Part shown: positions 1 to 13,330 of the stretch, one piece after another
How positions within the stretch are numbered: position 1 is the stretch's first letter
Layout of the letters: every line of letters begins with the position of its first letter
Assembly (NCBI GenBank): GCA_940671915.1
Contig: CALNVZ010003433.1
Location: 15,874,841-15,938,840, forward strand
Source of the DNA: Paracentrotus lividus
Taxonomy: Eukaryota > Echinodermata > Echinoidea > Camarodonta > Echinidae
Direction of reading: 5' to 3'
Length of the DNA stretch: 64,000 bases
The notes under the pieces: model-generated
The model's database searches: none
What the model saw: the letters and a program-made list of their open reading frames with translations, nothing else
What the model was told of the DNA's origin: nothing
Made by a program: the position numbers and the translations under genes

Positions 1-252
1 GTGCTTACTACCAGTCCATAGTTTCTGCATAGCACATGTACGAAAAAGGAGTGATCATATGGATTAAAGAGATTTGACTGGCAATAATCCACTCAGTGGA
101 GAGGAAAATATGAAGAAATGCAATGTGTGCATCATTGCGATGAACGCCTGATGTTCGTTCTCATCATGATGTGATAGCCAGTCACAAGAACAGACCCCAT
201 ACCGACAAAATCTTTACCATTCTAGGGTAATTGCATTGGTCTTTAGGACGGT

Positions 253-1002
253 CTGGGGCGGAATTCTGGGGAACTCTCTTAACTACTATCTTATCTCTGA
301 GAGATAAGACACCCTTAAGATTGTGCCTAAATCGGATTCTGAAGACTGTCTTTTCTCTGTCTTATCTCTGAAAGTAACCGCCCATCTTTTCTCAGACAAA
401 CCAATGAAAATCACTCTTAATTGCTCGTTTAAGCCCTCTTAACAATAGGAAGGCCGAACACATGCAGGGGTGTGTCCAAAATACAGTAAATCGCAATGCG
501 TGAGCGCAATTCATGCGCTTATTTACGCAAAGTAACAGAAAACTCAGAAGAATTTGGAAGAGAAAAAAAGAGAGTAAAAACAGAGAGGAAAAATGACAGT
601 TAACATGGAGGCTTCATTCTGGCAGTATAACGAATTTTGTTGAAAATTGTCACCATGATAAAGTAAAACTAATGAAACATGTAATCTAAAAAATATTGTT
701 GTTTGCTAACAAATAAAGGCAATTGAACCTGGGTATCATGGTTTACTAAAACTTTGTAAAAGATAAGACAAAAGATAAGACAGCTAGACCCTGTCATATT
801 TTTTATCTTATCTTTTCTCGGTTTCGCGTAAAAGTTTGCTTTTGCGCATTTATTAAACAGCGCATTTCTTGTGTGCACCAATAATTATTGACAATATTTA
901 TGACAAAAAGATAAGACACTCCCAAAATAACGATTTTGGTTCTTATCTCTGAGAGATAAGATAAAATACCGAGATAAGACATCCCCAGAATTTCCGCCCC
1001 AG
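253..1002. mobile_element. Fold-back element with CTGGGGCGGAATTC ends (duplicate copy)
   Basis: This is the duplicate of the element at 27,492-28,247. Both ends carry CTGGGGCGGAATTCTGGGGA-like inverted sequence, with a one-base insertion at the right end here. Repeated TTATCTCTGAGAGATAAG palindromes lie just inside the ends. No transposase frame is visible, so it is probably non-autonomous. Confidence 0.7.
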
Positions 1003-1466
1003 GTTCTTTGCTCGTTTGGTGTGACTGTATTGATCACATTTCTTCACAATTATCCAATGGGCGAGAACGGTGATTGTGATGGGGAGAGGAAAGGGACAAA
1101 GTAGGAGTTATAAGGAAGAAGACGGTAACTACAAACAGAATCACGTTTAGCAAATTTTATTGTTGTATCAGGCGTCATGATAAGCTCTCCAATTAATCAA
1201 CATGAAACAGATTTTATATAAATTGCATGCTCATACATTGACATGCATGAAATAGCTTTAAACCTAAACTACATGTACTTTTGTAAGAGAGATCACGTGT
1301 AAATGTATGTTATTGCTTTTGAGTATAATCAATTGATATTTAGTCTTGGTTTCATTTCGCACACAAAAGCACTGTACAAGTCACACCAGTCTCGGACATT
1401 GACATTTCCTATAATATTTTGATATCCAATGAAGATGTATGATGATAATTTCCTAACAAGACCATT

Positions 1467-2917
1467 GGGTCATTCCATGCCAATTCACCCAATGAAAGTG
1501 CAATTTTGCACCCTTCCGTCTCAGAATTTGCTCAAATTTGGTACACATAAAGTTTAACATTACCTTCCCATGAAACAAAAAAAATTAGCGTAAACGGTCC
1601 GTCGGTTTCCGGCTATGGCCCGCCTTGTGATTCGTTTTGGCAAAAATGGGTGTGACCTTCCATTTCAACGGCACAATGCGCCTGAACTGGTTGACCCAAT
1701 TTTTGTGAAACTGGTATCATTCAAAAGGAAATCAAAAGGAATTCAAAAAATGGTATCAAAAATATTATTTGAGCAATTTTAAAGTGCTATGACCTTTGAC
1801 CTTTCCTTATCTTTATTTTGACCCCAGACGAATAATATTTTTACTTGATTTTATGTATGTTAATAGTCAGTAATGAGTTTAACAACATGTAAAATCTAGG
1901 ATGAATATTTGTTTCTTCACCTTTAAAATCTTTTAAATGTAATTTACAAGTTTCTGGTTACCCCCACATACTGATATGTGTTGGTAATGTGTGTACAAGA
2001 CTCCATTATACATGAATACTTTCAAACTTGAAGTAACATTACAATCAAAATACCATAATGTATTCCATATCTGTTGCTGATGCTTCAAAGATCTCAAGTA
2101 TGTATCCAAGTTTGGGACAGTAGAGCTGACTACATGTAGGAAGCATTTTGTTTCTGTCAAAACCGCAGATTTCTGATGATTGTATGTATACCTATTACAC
2201 CCCAATCAAAAGGGTCAAACAATGTCTCTATTCATATTGAGTCTACGTACATGTGTACATTATCATTGTGTTTAATGTTTCCTTTATTACCTGAAATGTT
2301 TAGTGTCCTGTTTTAATTGAATGTAATTTAACTTCAGTTTGGAGGTATCAAGTAAGCTCTATAATGGAGAATTGTACACAACATTACATGTACCAACACA
2401 AATATCACTACCGGTATGTGGGGTAACAGTAACTTTGTAAATTACATTTAAAAGAGTTTTTAAGGGTGAAAGAATAAAATATCATCCTAGATATTTACAT
2501 GTTATGTTTAATATTATACTGACAATTAACATACATAAAAATCAAGTAAATATTTTATTCGTCTGGGTGGTCAAATTCAAGGTTAAAGAAGGTCAAAGGT
2601 CATAGCACTTTAAATTGCTCCAATAATATTTTTATACCATTTTGAAATCCTCTTTGAATTTCCTTTTTGAATTGGTACCAGTTTCACAAAAATTGGTGAA
2701 CCAGTTCAGCGCAATGTGCCGTTGAAATGGAAAGGTCACACCCATTTTTGCCAAAACGAATCGAAAAGGGTGGCCATAGCTCGGAAACCGACAGACCGTT
2801 TACGCTAATTTTTTTGTTTCATGGGAAGGTAATGTCAAACTTTATGTGTACCAAATTTTGAGCAAATTCTGAGACGGTAGGGTGTAACCCATTGGGTGAA
2901 TCCAGATGGAATGACCC
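1467..2917. mobile_element. Large fold-back element, about 1.45 kb (duplicate copy)
   Basis: This is the duplicate of the element at 28,712-30,167. The ends begin GGGTCATTCCAT on both strands, and roughly 600-bp arms are inverted copies of each other. For example, the stretch containing GAATTTGCTCAAATTTGG near 1,525 returns inverted near 2,860. The open frames inside are mirror shadows and do not look like a transposase. Confidence 0.75.
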
Positions 2918-4002
2918 CATTTCAAAAAGCCTTTCAAAATGGTTATAAATCAGTAAATGAACAATGAAGGGTCTGCGTGTATTATTACTGAGATAATAAA
3001 CACAAAAATAAAAGCAGCGTTTTTGGCTTGTGATAGGATGAAAATACCATTCATTTGCCAAATATGAACATCAATCCGACTCCTGAGAGGCAGTAAGATG
3101 TTCCCTGGCTGAAAAGTATTTAAGCTAACGCTCTTCTTGCTTTCATGCAGTAGATGAATTGGCAATCAAATCTTTTGTTTGGGTGATATATGAGTGATAG
3201 GGCAGATGTTGTTGAATAATTGATTATTATACTCTTGTCATTATGATTGGATCTATTCCAAAATGATATCTCTATACATTAGCCACAAGAATATTACAAT
3301 ATTTTCTGGAAAAAAAGGATCTTTGGAAGTAATTTGCAAGAAGTTATAGAGTTTAAAGGCTTCTTTGCAATATTTTATGCAATATTGATTATTTTATATA
3401 CACATACATGTATATGAATGCCATATAAGAATACATGTATTTCAGCAAGTAATTAGATTGCTGTTGATTTTGTTAAAATTATGACTATAGTCTGCATCTA
3501 CAGCAGGTTATTACATGAAATCACAATTATGTAGATAATACAGCCATGAGATATTGATAATGCTTTAAACTGGTGTATTTTGGTAACAAAAAGGATGGAC
3601 CGATAACAGAACCGCGATAGTAAATAGAAAGCAACTGTAGATACTACACAAAAAAAAAGATAAATCGATTAAGTCTCATGTTGTTTCACATTGCCACTAA
3701 AGAATGTGAGAGAATTTGTGAATTCCTTTCACGATTTCCGGTGAATTTCAACCCAAACATAATGTAACGGTTATTGAGTACCTTTGCTTGGGTCGTCACA
3801 GTCCCCGAACACTTCCCGCATGAATGGAGTTGCGTAGCGATCTGTTGTGTATCACCCACACCAAGAGAATCCCAATTGGTTTTTCATGTGAACGCCTAGT
3901 GCACACTGAGATGAGTCGGATCCCTGACTTATCTTTTTTATACTTATATCGTGAAATAAAGACACTAAAACGAGATTTCACATAAATATAAATTTCTTTG
4001 TA

Positions 4003-7000
4003 CGCGCTCTCAAGGACTTGGTTTGCCATTTCCTCGACTCATTCATCCTAACTAATGCCATCCCAAATGTATATGTTTACCTTACTCACCAAACCACGCT
4101 ATCACCGAGCCGCGAGGCTTTTTACAATAACATGTTGAGCCAATATTAGCGATTTCGCCTGGCTCTAAAACGCTTTCAGCATAGTTAAGGGTTTTGCCAC
4201 TAACAGAGCACACTAAGCCGTGCACATAATATTGTGGCAATTCCTTTGTTCCACTTTACTTTTTATATTCTCCCGCCTCTCCCATGACTTTATCGAGTAG
4301 TATCCGAGTACTCAAGTGCTGTGAGCTTTCGAGGTCGTTGCTTCTAGCAGATCGTGATGAAGTGGAGGTCTGACCATCTTTATATCTACAGAGTCAAGTA
4401 GATGTGATACGTAGTGTATTGGTGCATATTCTAGCACCTCCTTTCCCTTGTAGTACCTTCTATCATCTTATAATCATATATATATAAAGTTTTGTGGAAA
4501 AAAAAAAACGAAAATATAAAAAAAAATATAATATATCTGGTTAGGTTTTGATTTGCGTGGTGTGTGTTAAATCTTACTCAGTATTTATTATCCTCTATAT
4601 ATTAATATATATCTGACCACCTATGCTGTGCTTCTGAGAAGTTCTGTGTTAGCCGAACCCCCTGAACCGCTCCTGCCACTCTCCAGTCGTACATGTGGCT
4701 GAAACGGATGCTAATTATTTGAATTAAGTGATATATAGAACATCTTTTCTTAGTAAGCATTCAACCCTTCTACGTTCTAGGTGCCGTTAATCATCAATAA
4801 TGACATTTAGTCAAACCATTGATATTCCTTTTAATTTTGCTCATAGGTGTATGTTTTCATATTCCGCTATTTTGTGAGATATTCTAGCGTTGTCTCAGTG
4901 GATGTGGAATAGCATCTTCAAGAGTTCGGACATCTTAATCACAGAACCCTCAGAGTACATGTAGAGCACTCATTCCAGTAGAAGTGTAGAGTAACACTAA
5001 GAGTGCTACTACATCTACACTTGTGTTAATTGACAGTCAAATCGAAACCTGAATGGTCATTTCATGTGAATGTCTAAGCATTCATGATGGTTGAGTAGAC
5101 AGGATATCAAGCCCTATGTGCAAGAGAGATTAATGTCTCACATCTCAATACCAGACGGCCAATGCATCAAGCGAGCTCTTTAAGACGCTTCTGCATTGAG
5201 TATTCGACTGCGTGTTCACTATGTGCACTCCAATGTTCTGAATGGATGTGTATTGTGTATCTTCGACCACATATAGCTAATGGAAATACTTATTTCGTAT
5301 AATATCTTGGTGACCCTCCTTACACGTCACCATTTCATTTTACAATCGCCGGAGTTATTACATAGTTTATGGAAAAGAGAAGACTTACTATAGTCTACAT
5401 GTACTATCCACAATGAGGCTAGCTCTATGGTACGGCTAGCATCTATTCACTTGCACACATATGATATTTGATAACTGGTTAGGAATGCTCAAGGGAAGTA
5501 TTCACTGCGATACAGGCCTACTCGCACGCAGCCGTTTAATCACACGCTCTAGTTGGTGTAATATACATGTAATCGTTGGTAGTTCAGGTCTTCAAGATGT
5601 TTGTTATTTCAGAAGGGAACTCTCAGATTCTAAAAGTTAGAAGACACAACATCTCTCCTTAGCGTCTAGGCGCATCACACTGCTCCAGGCCTATTGCGTC
5701 AGGAAGTAAACCGCTTCTCTCACAGGTTAGCCTCAGTGATATTCGAGTGGCTTGTTTACTTACATCACATGTACTGATGGGAACTAGCAGGCCGGAGCAT
5801 CGATACACGGTATGAAAGCGGGGCTATTGGTCGATTCATCTGCTCTGTGGTCTAAAAATGCCATATTTTTAGATTCTCAAGACGGAGTCCTACTAGGTAG
5901 ACTCCATGTGCTCTTCTGATTCTAATCGAGTACTATGCAGCGGTACAAAATGGCATTGATACTACACAGCGCTGGCAAAAGACTCACAGTAATAAGAAAG
6001 CAACACTATTTATGTGCATATTTGTTAGACCAGGTGCTCTGTAGCTCACCTATGTGGAAGCAAACTCGAAAACACACAAGAAGCACTTAATATTTTTGTC
6101 AGTTATACATTTGATAAAGTAAAGCAGGATCATGATAACATCAAGTAAAGGAAATACTTGAACCAAAAGAAGATATTGATGGCATTTTCAAATGTGAGTA
6201 AACGAGAACACGGCTCTAGATTGGAAGTGAGAGAGATCCTGTTACTCTCTGTTGTCAATTTCTTCAGTAACTCATTCTCGTTTTCGCGTACATGTGGCAC
6301 TCTGCTTTAATCTGGCTATAAGACCATACGTCACTAAGGCAATCAACTCGTCAGCTCTCACTCGAAGATTGGGAGATCGTCGTGAAGGCGTGGTTCTCTT
6401 CATGTACGCGGACATACTTTGCTCATTCTGAGGAGGCCCAATCTACTTTCACGTTAAAGAGAATACGAAGTATAATTAATGGTCTAACTTTGCAAGACTA
6501 CATTCCGTACATAGGGAACAACATTGTTATAGGACATTCTATATCCTAGGCCTATGAAGTTTATAAAATAATGGCCAGGGCCCGCTATTGCCCATAACAT
6601 GATTGGTCACTGTCAAGACATGAAACTTTAATGATTTTTCTGCACTCAACAAAAACATTTGGTCTTTGATATTATTCGTACGAGTACATATCTGCTGCTT
6701 ACAGCCTGCATGCCACTAGTTAGTTAACAGTCAAATATGAGCGGAGTCAGCATCTTCTCGATTTGGAGGGCAGAGATAAAATCTTCTCTTGACTTCGACT
6801 CGTGACAAATATGACACATTGAGCAAAATGCTGTAATATTTTATCCTTCAACTATTCCCAAGCACTAACTTACTATAGTGAGCTTACTACCTTTATGTTA
6901 TGAGTCCTCAGAGTTTGTATATTCGGTGCAAAGTCATTTGAGGCCACAAATTATAACATGACAATATTCAGATCGAATTAAGAAATTTCTTCGATCCTAA

Positions 7001-7130
7001 TTCACTCTGCTGAGACTGCAGACAAAGTGACTCTTCAGTGTATTGGAATAAAGAGCGGTTAAAAAAAAAATTTTTCTCGGGACTATAATCTTAGAAAGAT
7101 ACATTAGACTTAAGAGCTCTCTTCTCATTT
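4003..7130 (+). repeat. Degraded forward copy of about 31,200-33,315
   Basis: Anchors in the same order include CTTATATCGTGAAATAAAGA just before the junction, AAGTTTTGTGGAAAAAAAA at 4,488 (31,553), TAGGCCTATGAAG at 6,548 (32,852) and TTTGAGGCCACAAATTA at 6,938 (33,140). The copy is about 3.13 kb against a 2.1-kb template and is dominated by scattered 1-5 base insertions. This is unlike evolutionary decay and like uncorrected single-molecule sequence. Short open frames here should not be read as genes. Confidence 0.85.
4300..4398 (+). pseudogene. Corrupted copy of the tetraspanin TM3 exon (forward)
   Basis: This is a noisy copy of the exon at 31,402-31,476. The words GTTGCTTCTAG, ATCTACAGA and GTCAAGTA occur in the right order with inserted bases between them. 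The insertions destroy the reading frame. It is probably a sequencing or assembly copy, not a second gene. Confidence 0.7.
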
Positions 7131-9869
7131 TTTCATTGCCCTCCATCTCATGCTGTCTCAGACTGCATAGTTATTCATGAGAGTATTCATTTAAGACATC
7201 TACAGGTCGGTCTGTTTCTGAAGCAATTTTGTACTCCTAACCTCATCCAAGGATAATAACTATTTTTTATTTTAGTCTTATATTCTAACCACGTAAAGAC
7301 GACTATGTCGAGTGCTCTCAGTGAGAAGAATTAATCAAATATCTTATTAAAGTGTCTGTTTAACTGATTGTACCAGTTGTTTAATTTGTGCCTTCGCTCG
7401 CTTGCCATATCTAATCAACTATTGCTCACATGTTAAAGCCATACGTAGTTAGGCTCCTAAACAAGTATCATAAAATTCGCGACCTTTTCTAACTGTGTGG
7501 CACATATTTGTGTACGAGACAAACTCAGACCTCTTACCTTCTATCCCACACTCAAAAGCATTTCCCTTGCCTCAGACATAGTCCCGAATAATAGGCCTAA
7601 GCAAAAAATTACTCGTGTAAGTATACAATACAAGGGGATTTATTTTAAGCCATAAACCACAATTCTTTAACAATAATACAATTGAGCTATTACTGTTTCC
7701 CGCACATGCAATTCTTTCAATGGGAATCTATCAGGGCGTCTTGGGCTCCATATCTTTATAAAATATCTTCCATGAGAGCTCTAGTTATCACCTAACTGAT
7801 GAGTGGTACTGTTACGCCTATAGTACACTGTTAAGGTTTCATACTAGCCTTAATATAACAGTGTTTGTTTATGCGTAATATCGGGCTCGCACGTTATTGA
7901 GCGAGATTGTCGTCTTAGAGAGCCAAATGATCAGCTGCCCCCACGTTAAAGCTATACTTTTTAACTCGCACGATAGAAGCCGATATACTACGTGTTCACA
8001 GCAATTCACACCAAAGCAACATGTACTATAACAAGCATGTGTATATCGAAAGAAATAATGAAAAGCCCACAAGAAGACTGTTTACTCCTTACGTACGTCT
8101 GAGAGTATCTCGGCCCTCTCAACATATTGACATTTTTTCCTTTCCACAAATATATTAATATTCTTGCCCTGGATTAAGCGTATGTATCATGATCTGTCCT
8201 GCTTCCTATCAATGTGTTAACAAAAAAAAAAAGAAGGAGCTCTCCTTGCTGTGTTAAGCTTTCCCTATGGTGCAAAACCGCGCTCAAAATTACTAAACTT
8301 GACCATCTTTCTTTTCTGCTTATGGTATCTTGCCAACCTTGTGTTATCATAATGCATTGAGGCATCATACAGATTCTTATTGCGCAAATCAAAATCTATC
8401 AATTCCCTCGAACTCTTAATATAAATGGCATTTTCACTCAGAGACTATACAGATGAGAGAGGGTTCAGAAATAGCCCTTTCTATCCCTGGATCATTTGCT
8501 CTTGGTGGTTCACCCTAGTCTGCGCGCACTAAAATCACCCTCAAGAACTTCCTTTCGCATCCCATGTGAATTACCTATATGTTCTTGAAATATTCCTGAG
8601 ATGTCGCTCGGTACTCGACGTAGGCTTCAGGATCGTTAAGGTAATTCTTTTCGCAAATTAGCATGCTCAGTATGTACTCATCTGAATTGTGAAAATATCG
8701 AGCATTGGCTAACGAAGAGCTGTGAGCCATGCTGAGGTCAACTATATGTAGGCCAATTCATCTAGCAAGGCACTTTGACTAGCTCAGCTATAATTACAGA
8801 TACATGCCTAACACTTTAGTGGTATCTCTATATCTATATCTATACATGATGATGAAATCTATGGTGAAGTGTTCTCAGGTGTTAATCCATTATCTACTAT
8901 TCTTTCTCTCTTCATGTAGCACAAAGTTCAACACTGTTTGGCCGCAGTCAGTTGATTCTGGACACTAAAATTCCTGTATTTAGATCTCACATTTCCCTGC
9001 TGCTCGTAATGAGAGCGCTTTCTTTCATGTATGTAACTTCTTCTCCTCGATCACTAGTTAGATTGCCATTTCTGGAGTACTATATTTGATCCTCGCTCAT
9101 TTGATCATTCTATTTTGGTAACTTAGGCCAACTTCCGAAATTTAGACTCTTTTGCAAACATTGAGGACGCTTATACTTGAGAAAAGCATTCTGCAGATAC
9201 GCAGATTGCTTTGTAAGATAAGACTCTGAAAAACTATCGTTCCCCATGCAAATTGTGACGTCTGTGACGTAAGTTACTAGCTTAGAACGTCGACATTGGA
9301 CAGCATATCTACAAAATACAACAAAACGATATTGTGAGATAGCCAGTTCAGATTTGCTAGACTATAGGTATGCGCCCTCTCGTATTACTGTGGAGAATAA
9401 ACGCCCGACTCATAACTCGAGGTTTGAATGCTCCAAGAAATGTTCTATTCCAACCTTTAAATTGAGAGCTCTAAGATCCTTGTTCATGCACATACCTAGC
9501 TGAATGGCCGCAGCTGTTAGGCTTTACCATCAAAATTCCTAGATGATAAAGAAAAGAACAATTCAAATCTCTTATTATTCTAGCGACTTGTGATACTCTT
9601 GTTATTTCTATATACCCCCTAATAATCTTCAACTCCCTAACCGTTTTTTTTTATTTTCGTGATTTTTTTATACCACAAAAGGGCGATATCCTTATTTATG
9701 GAAGAAAGGTTTAGTGGTATAGCCTTGCTGGTACTATGGATTATTTAAGACTAGTATGTTCAAGTAGTGGCCTTCGAATCCCATACGCATAAGGTGGACT
9801 ATCATTATATTCTGACTTTCTGAACGAAAGTAGGAGGGACATAAACTCACATACTCTGCGACTTCTCTT

Positions 9870-9965
9870 GTGATTAGATCAGAACTGTGCTAAAGGCTAC
9901 TCCACGATGGTAGAGTCTTACTTTATCTTCGCTAACCTGCACGGTACTGGAAACTAGATGGAACT
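9870..9965 (-). pseudogene. Corrupted inverted copy of the tetraspanin TM3 exon
   Basis: The mirror position of 31,402-31,476 falls here. On the minus strand, noisy remnants of the exon and its flank can be followed, with the flank better preserved near 9,715-9,760. The frame is lost. It is treated as an artefactual copy. Confidence 0.5.
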
Positions 9966-11559
9966 GGGCGGATAAACGAATACAAAGAACAGATCCAGAC
10001 AATAAGGATTTCGCATATATGCTGACCATTCGCTGTTATGAGTACTTACGCCCATGAGGCTGTTGAGAAGCGTTTAAAACATGCAATAGTGCCATGCCTT
10101 GTGAACGTCTGGTAGTTCATACGTGTGGATAAGTGATAACAATTCAATCTTGGCATGCACTTTAGAAATAAGTATGAAAGATCCATCCGTAAACTGTAAC
10201 CAAAGAAATTTATTATTATGGAAATCTCGTTTTAGTTCTGATCTATTATAGTCACATATAAGTATAGAAATATAAAGATAAGTCAGGTGGACTCCGACTC
10301 ATCTCGAGGTGGGCACTAGGACTCGTGTCACTATTGAAAAAACCATATGGGAATTCTCTCTGTGTTGGGTGATTACACAACAGATCGCTACGCTCGCATA
10401 TCCAATGACGGTGTGGAAATAGTTGATGGTGTGTACTTGGGACACCCAAGACAAAGGTCTCAATATACACAGATATACATTATTGGCTGTTCTGGGTTAG
10501 AGAATTTCACAGAGTCAAAAATCGTGAGTTGAAAGTGGCTACTCAACGACAAAATACTCTGCAGCATTTGATCTTTAATAGTGTAGCAAATCAGGTGTCT
10601 GAAAGCAAACATCGATTACGTAATATTTAAACGTTCTTTATGCTTCAACTCTACCTTTGTTTGTCTTACCATATACTATACACCAGGTTCTGATACGTTA
10701 TCAATATCCTCTGATGTATTAGTGCATTTACATACATTGTAGGATTATTCCAATGTATAAAGTAACCTCGCCTGTAGATAGCAGACTATTGTCATAATTT
10801 TTAACAAATCAACAAGATCTATACTGATGCTGAAATTAACATGTCACTTCTTATTATGGCATTCATATACATGATATGTTGGTGACTATAAAATAATCCT
10901 TAATAATTGGCATTAGGAATAATTATTAGCAAAATGGGCAACCAGCCTTTTTAACTCATATAATTCTATGCATAGACTTACTTACCAAAGATCCTTTTCT
11001 CCTCTCTCCAGAAAATATGCTATGGTTATTTCTCTGTGGCTAATGTATAGATGAGATATCAATATTATGGAATTATGCCATCAATCATACATGACTAAGA
11101 GTTAATTGAAAAATACCAAATTATTCATGATCTATTACATTCTGGACTCCCTATGTTCCGCACTCATACTATGCCACTCATAATCAATAAGTGCATTATT
11201 GACTTGCCAAAATTCAGTATAACTATACTCGCGATCGCGAATTTACTAGCAAGCCAGAAAAGTCAGGTTAGACTTTAAGATACGCCCTCTCATCTCCTAT
11301 CTAGCCCTCGTTGAACATCTTTCTTGCGTCTCTGCAGGAGTCGAGATCTCGATGTTCCATATTTGCGGACAATTAGCATGTGTATCTATTTCATCTCTAG
11401 TCACAATGCCTCATAACAACGCATGTCTTTATTTATTTCTTCGTTAATTATCTCAGTCTAAATACCAGCGCAGACCATCTTATTACTAGATTCATAAATT
11501 TATCCTCGACCATTATTCACACGATTCTCTCGAAACGGTGCTTTCTTGATGATTGGAGC

Positions 11560-13330
11560 GTCCATAATCCATATCTGGATATCGACCCAATGGCGTACAA
11601 CCCTACCGTCTCAGAGATATTGCTCAAAATTTTAGTATTCATCACCTCAAGTAGTTGTATCATTACCTTCCATGAATACAAAAAAAAATTAGCGTTAAAC
11701 GTTCTGCGAGTTTCCGAGACTATTGCCCACCGCTTTCGTCCGTAATTAACGTTTGTCAAAATGTGGGTGTGACCTTCCATCTCTGGTCACAGAGTGCACA
11801 CTCCTGCGCACAATAGAAACTGGTTCTCCAACTTTATTTGGTGAAATACATGTGTACCATCTCCAAAAGAATCAAAAGAGGTATATATTTCAACAAAATG
11901 CGCTCATTCAAAACTATTATTGGAGCAATTTAAAGTGCTATGACCATATGACCCTTTCCTATAATACCTGTTTGATTGGACCCCAGCAGGAATAATACCT
12001 ATTTATCTTCGATTCTTTAATGTATGTATATTAATTCCGTTCAGTATAAATATTATATCATTAGACAATGTAATATCTAGGATGATATTTTATTTCTTCA
12101 CCTTTAAAAACCTTAAATGTAAAATTTTATAAAAAGTTACTCTCTTACACCACATACCGTTAGTGATATGAATCTCGCGATGTGGTACATTGTAAAATGT
12201 GTGTAACACAACCTCTCATTATGAGCTTACTATAGAAATACCGTACCCAAACTGTTAAGCTTAATATTATCATTCAATTAAAAACCAGGACAACTAAACT
12301 TGTCAGTAATAAAAGGAAGAAACATTAAACACAATGATATAGTACACCATGTTACGTAGACTTCAATCTGAATAGCGACATTTTGTTTGACCCTTTTGTA
12401 TATTCTGGCTCGTCCAATAAGAGATATACATACAAAATCATTCTATGATAAATCTGCAGTTTTGACAGAAACACAAATGCTTCCTACATGTAAGTCAAGA
12501 ATCATTACTGTCCCAAACTGAGATACATAACTTGAGATCTTTTTAAGCATCCGCAACAGATATGGAATACATTATTGAGTTTGATGTAATGTTACTTTCA
12601 GTTTAGAAGTAATTCATGTATAAAGAGTCTGTACACACCATTACCAAAACACAAATCCACTCAGTTATGTGGGCGCCCCAGTCCGTACAGAAACTTTGTA
12701 ATATTAGCAGGTTATAAAAGAGTTTATTTAAAGGTGAAGAAACAAAAATATCATTCCTAACGATATGTACACTGCTATATGTGTAAACTCATATCTGACT
12801 ACCTCTTAAAACAATACAATAAAAATCAAGGTAAAAAATATTAATCTCGTCTGGGACGGCTCAAAAATATATAAAGATTAAAGGAAAGGACTCAGAGCAT
12901 GCGGTACATGACCCTTTTAGCACATTTAACGACACTATTAGGATGCTTTCGTCAATATAAATATGTTTTTAGATATTTCTACTAGATTACCTCGTTGTGA
13001 ATCTCCATCTTTTCTGAATTTCCTTTTTGAATTGATACTCAGTTTCTCACACATAAGATATGGTCTATACTAGTTTCAGTGCTGTCACTTAATGCGCGTT
13101 GAAAATTGGGAAGGTACAGCACCCCATTTTTGCCTAGAGACAGTATTCAACTAAAAATGGCGTGGGTTATGCCAACAGCTTCGAGATTTTTACACCGACG
13201 AGACCAGTTTACGCTAAATTATTTTTTTGTTTCATTGGAAGATGTTAACTGTTTATAACTTATCGGTGACCAAATTTTAGTGTGTGCTTAGCAATGGTAT
13301 ACGGGACGAGAAATATAAAAATGAAGATAT
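11560..13330 (-). repeat. Degraded inverted copy of the large fold-back element
   Basis: Words such as CTACCGTCTCAGAG and AAAAATTAGCGT near 11,600-11,695, and the inverted arm returning near 13,200, match the element at 28,712-30,167 read backwards. The copy is much noisier than its template and lies wholly inside the inverted noisy block. Confidence 0.75.

Larger units (their letters stand above)
1..4003 (+). repeat. Forward duplicate of 27,240-31,200
   Basis: Read side by side, this block follows 27,240-31,200 in order and orientation. It carries the same two fold-back elements (253-1,002 and 1,467-2,917) and the same unique DNA between them. Differences are mostly single-base insertions or deletions in short runs, not substitutions, which is the pattern of long-read consensus error rather than an old duplication. 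Similarity drops abruptly near 4,003, where the sequence becomes noisy but keeps following the same template. No coding exon is visible inside. It could be an alternate haplotype or redundant assembly sequence, or less likely a recent segmental duplication. Confidence 0.9.
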
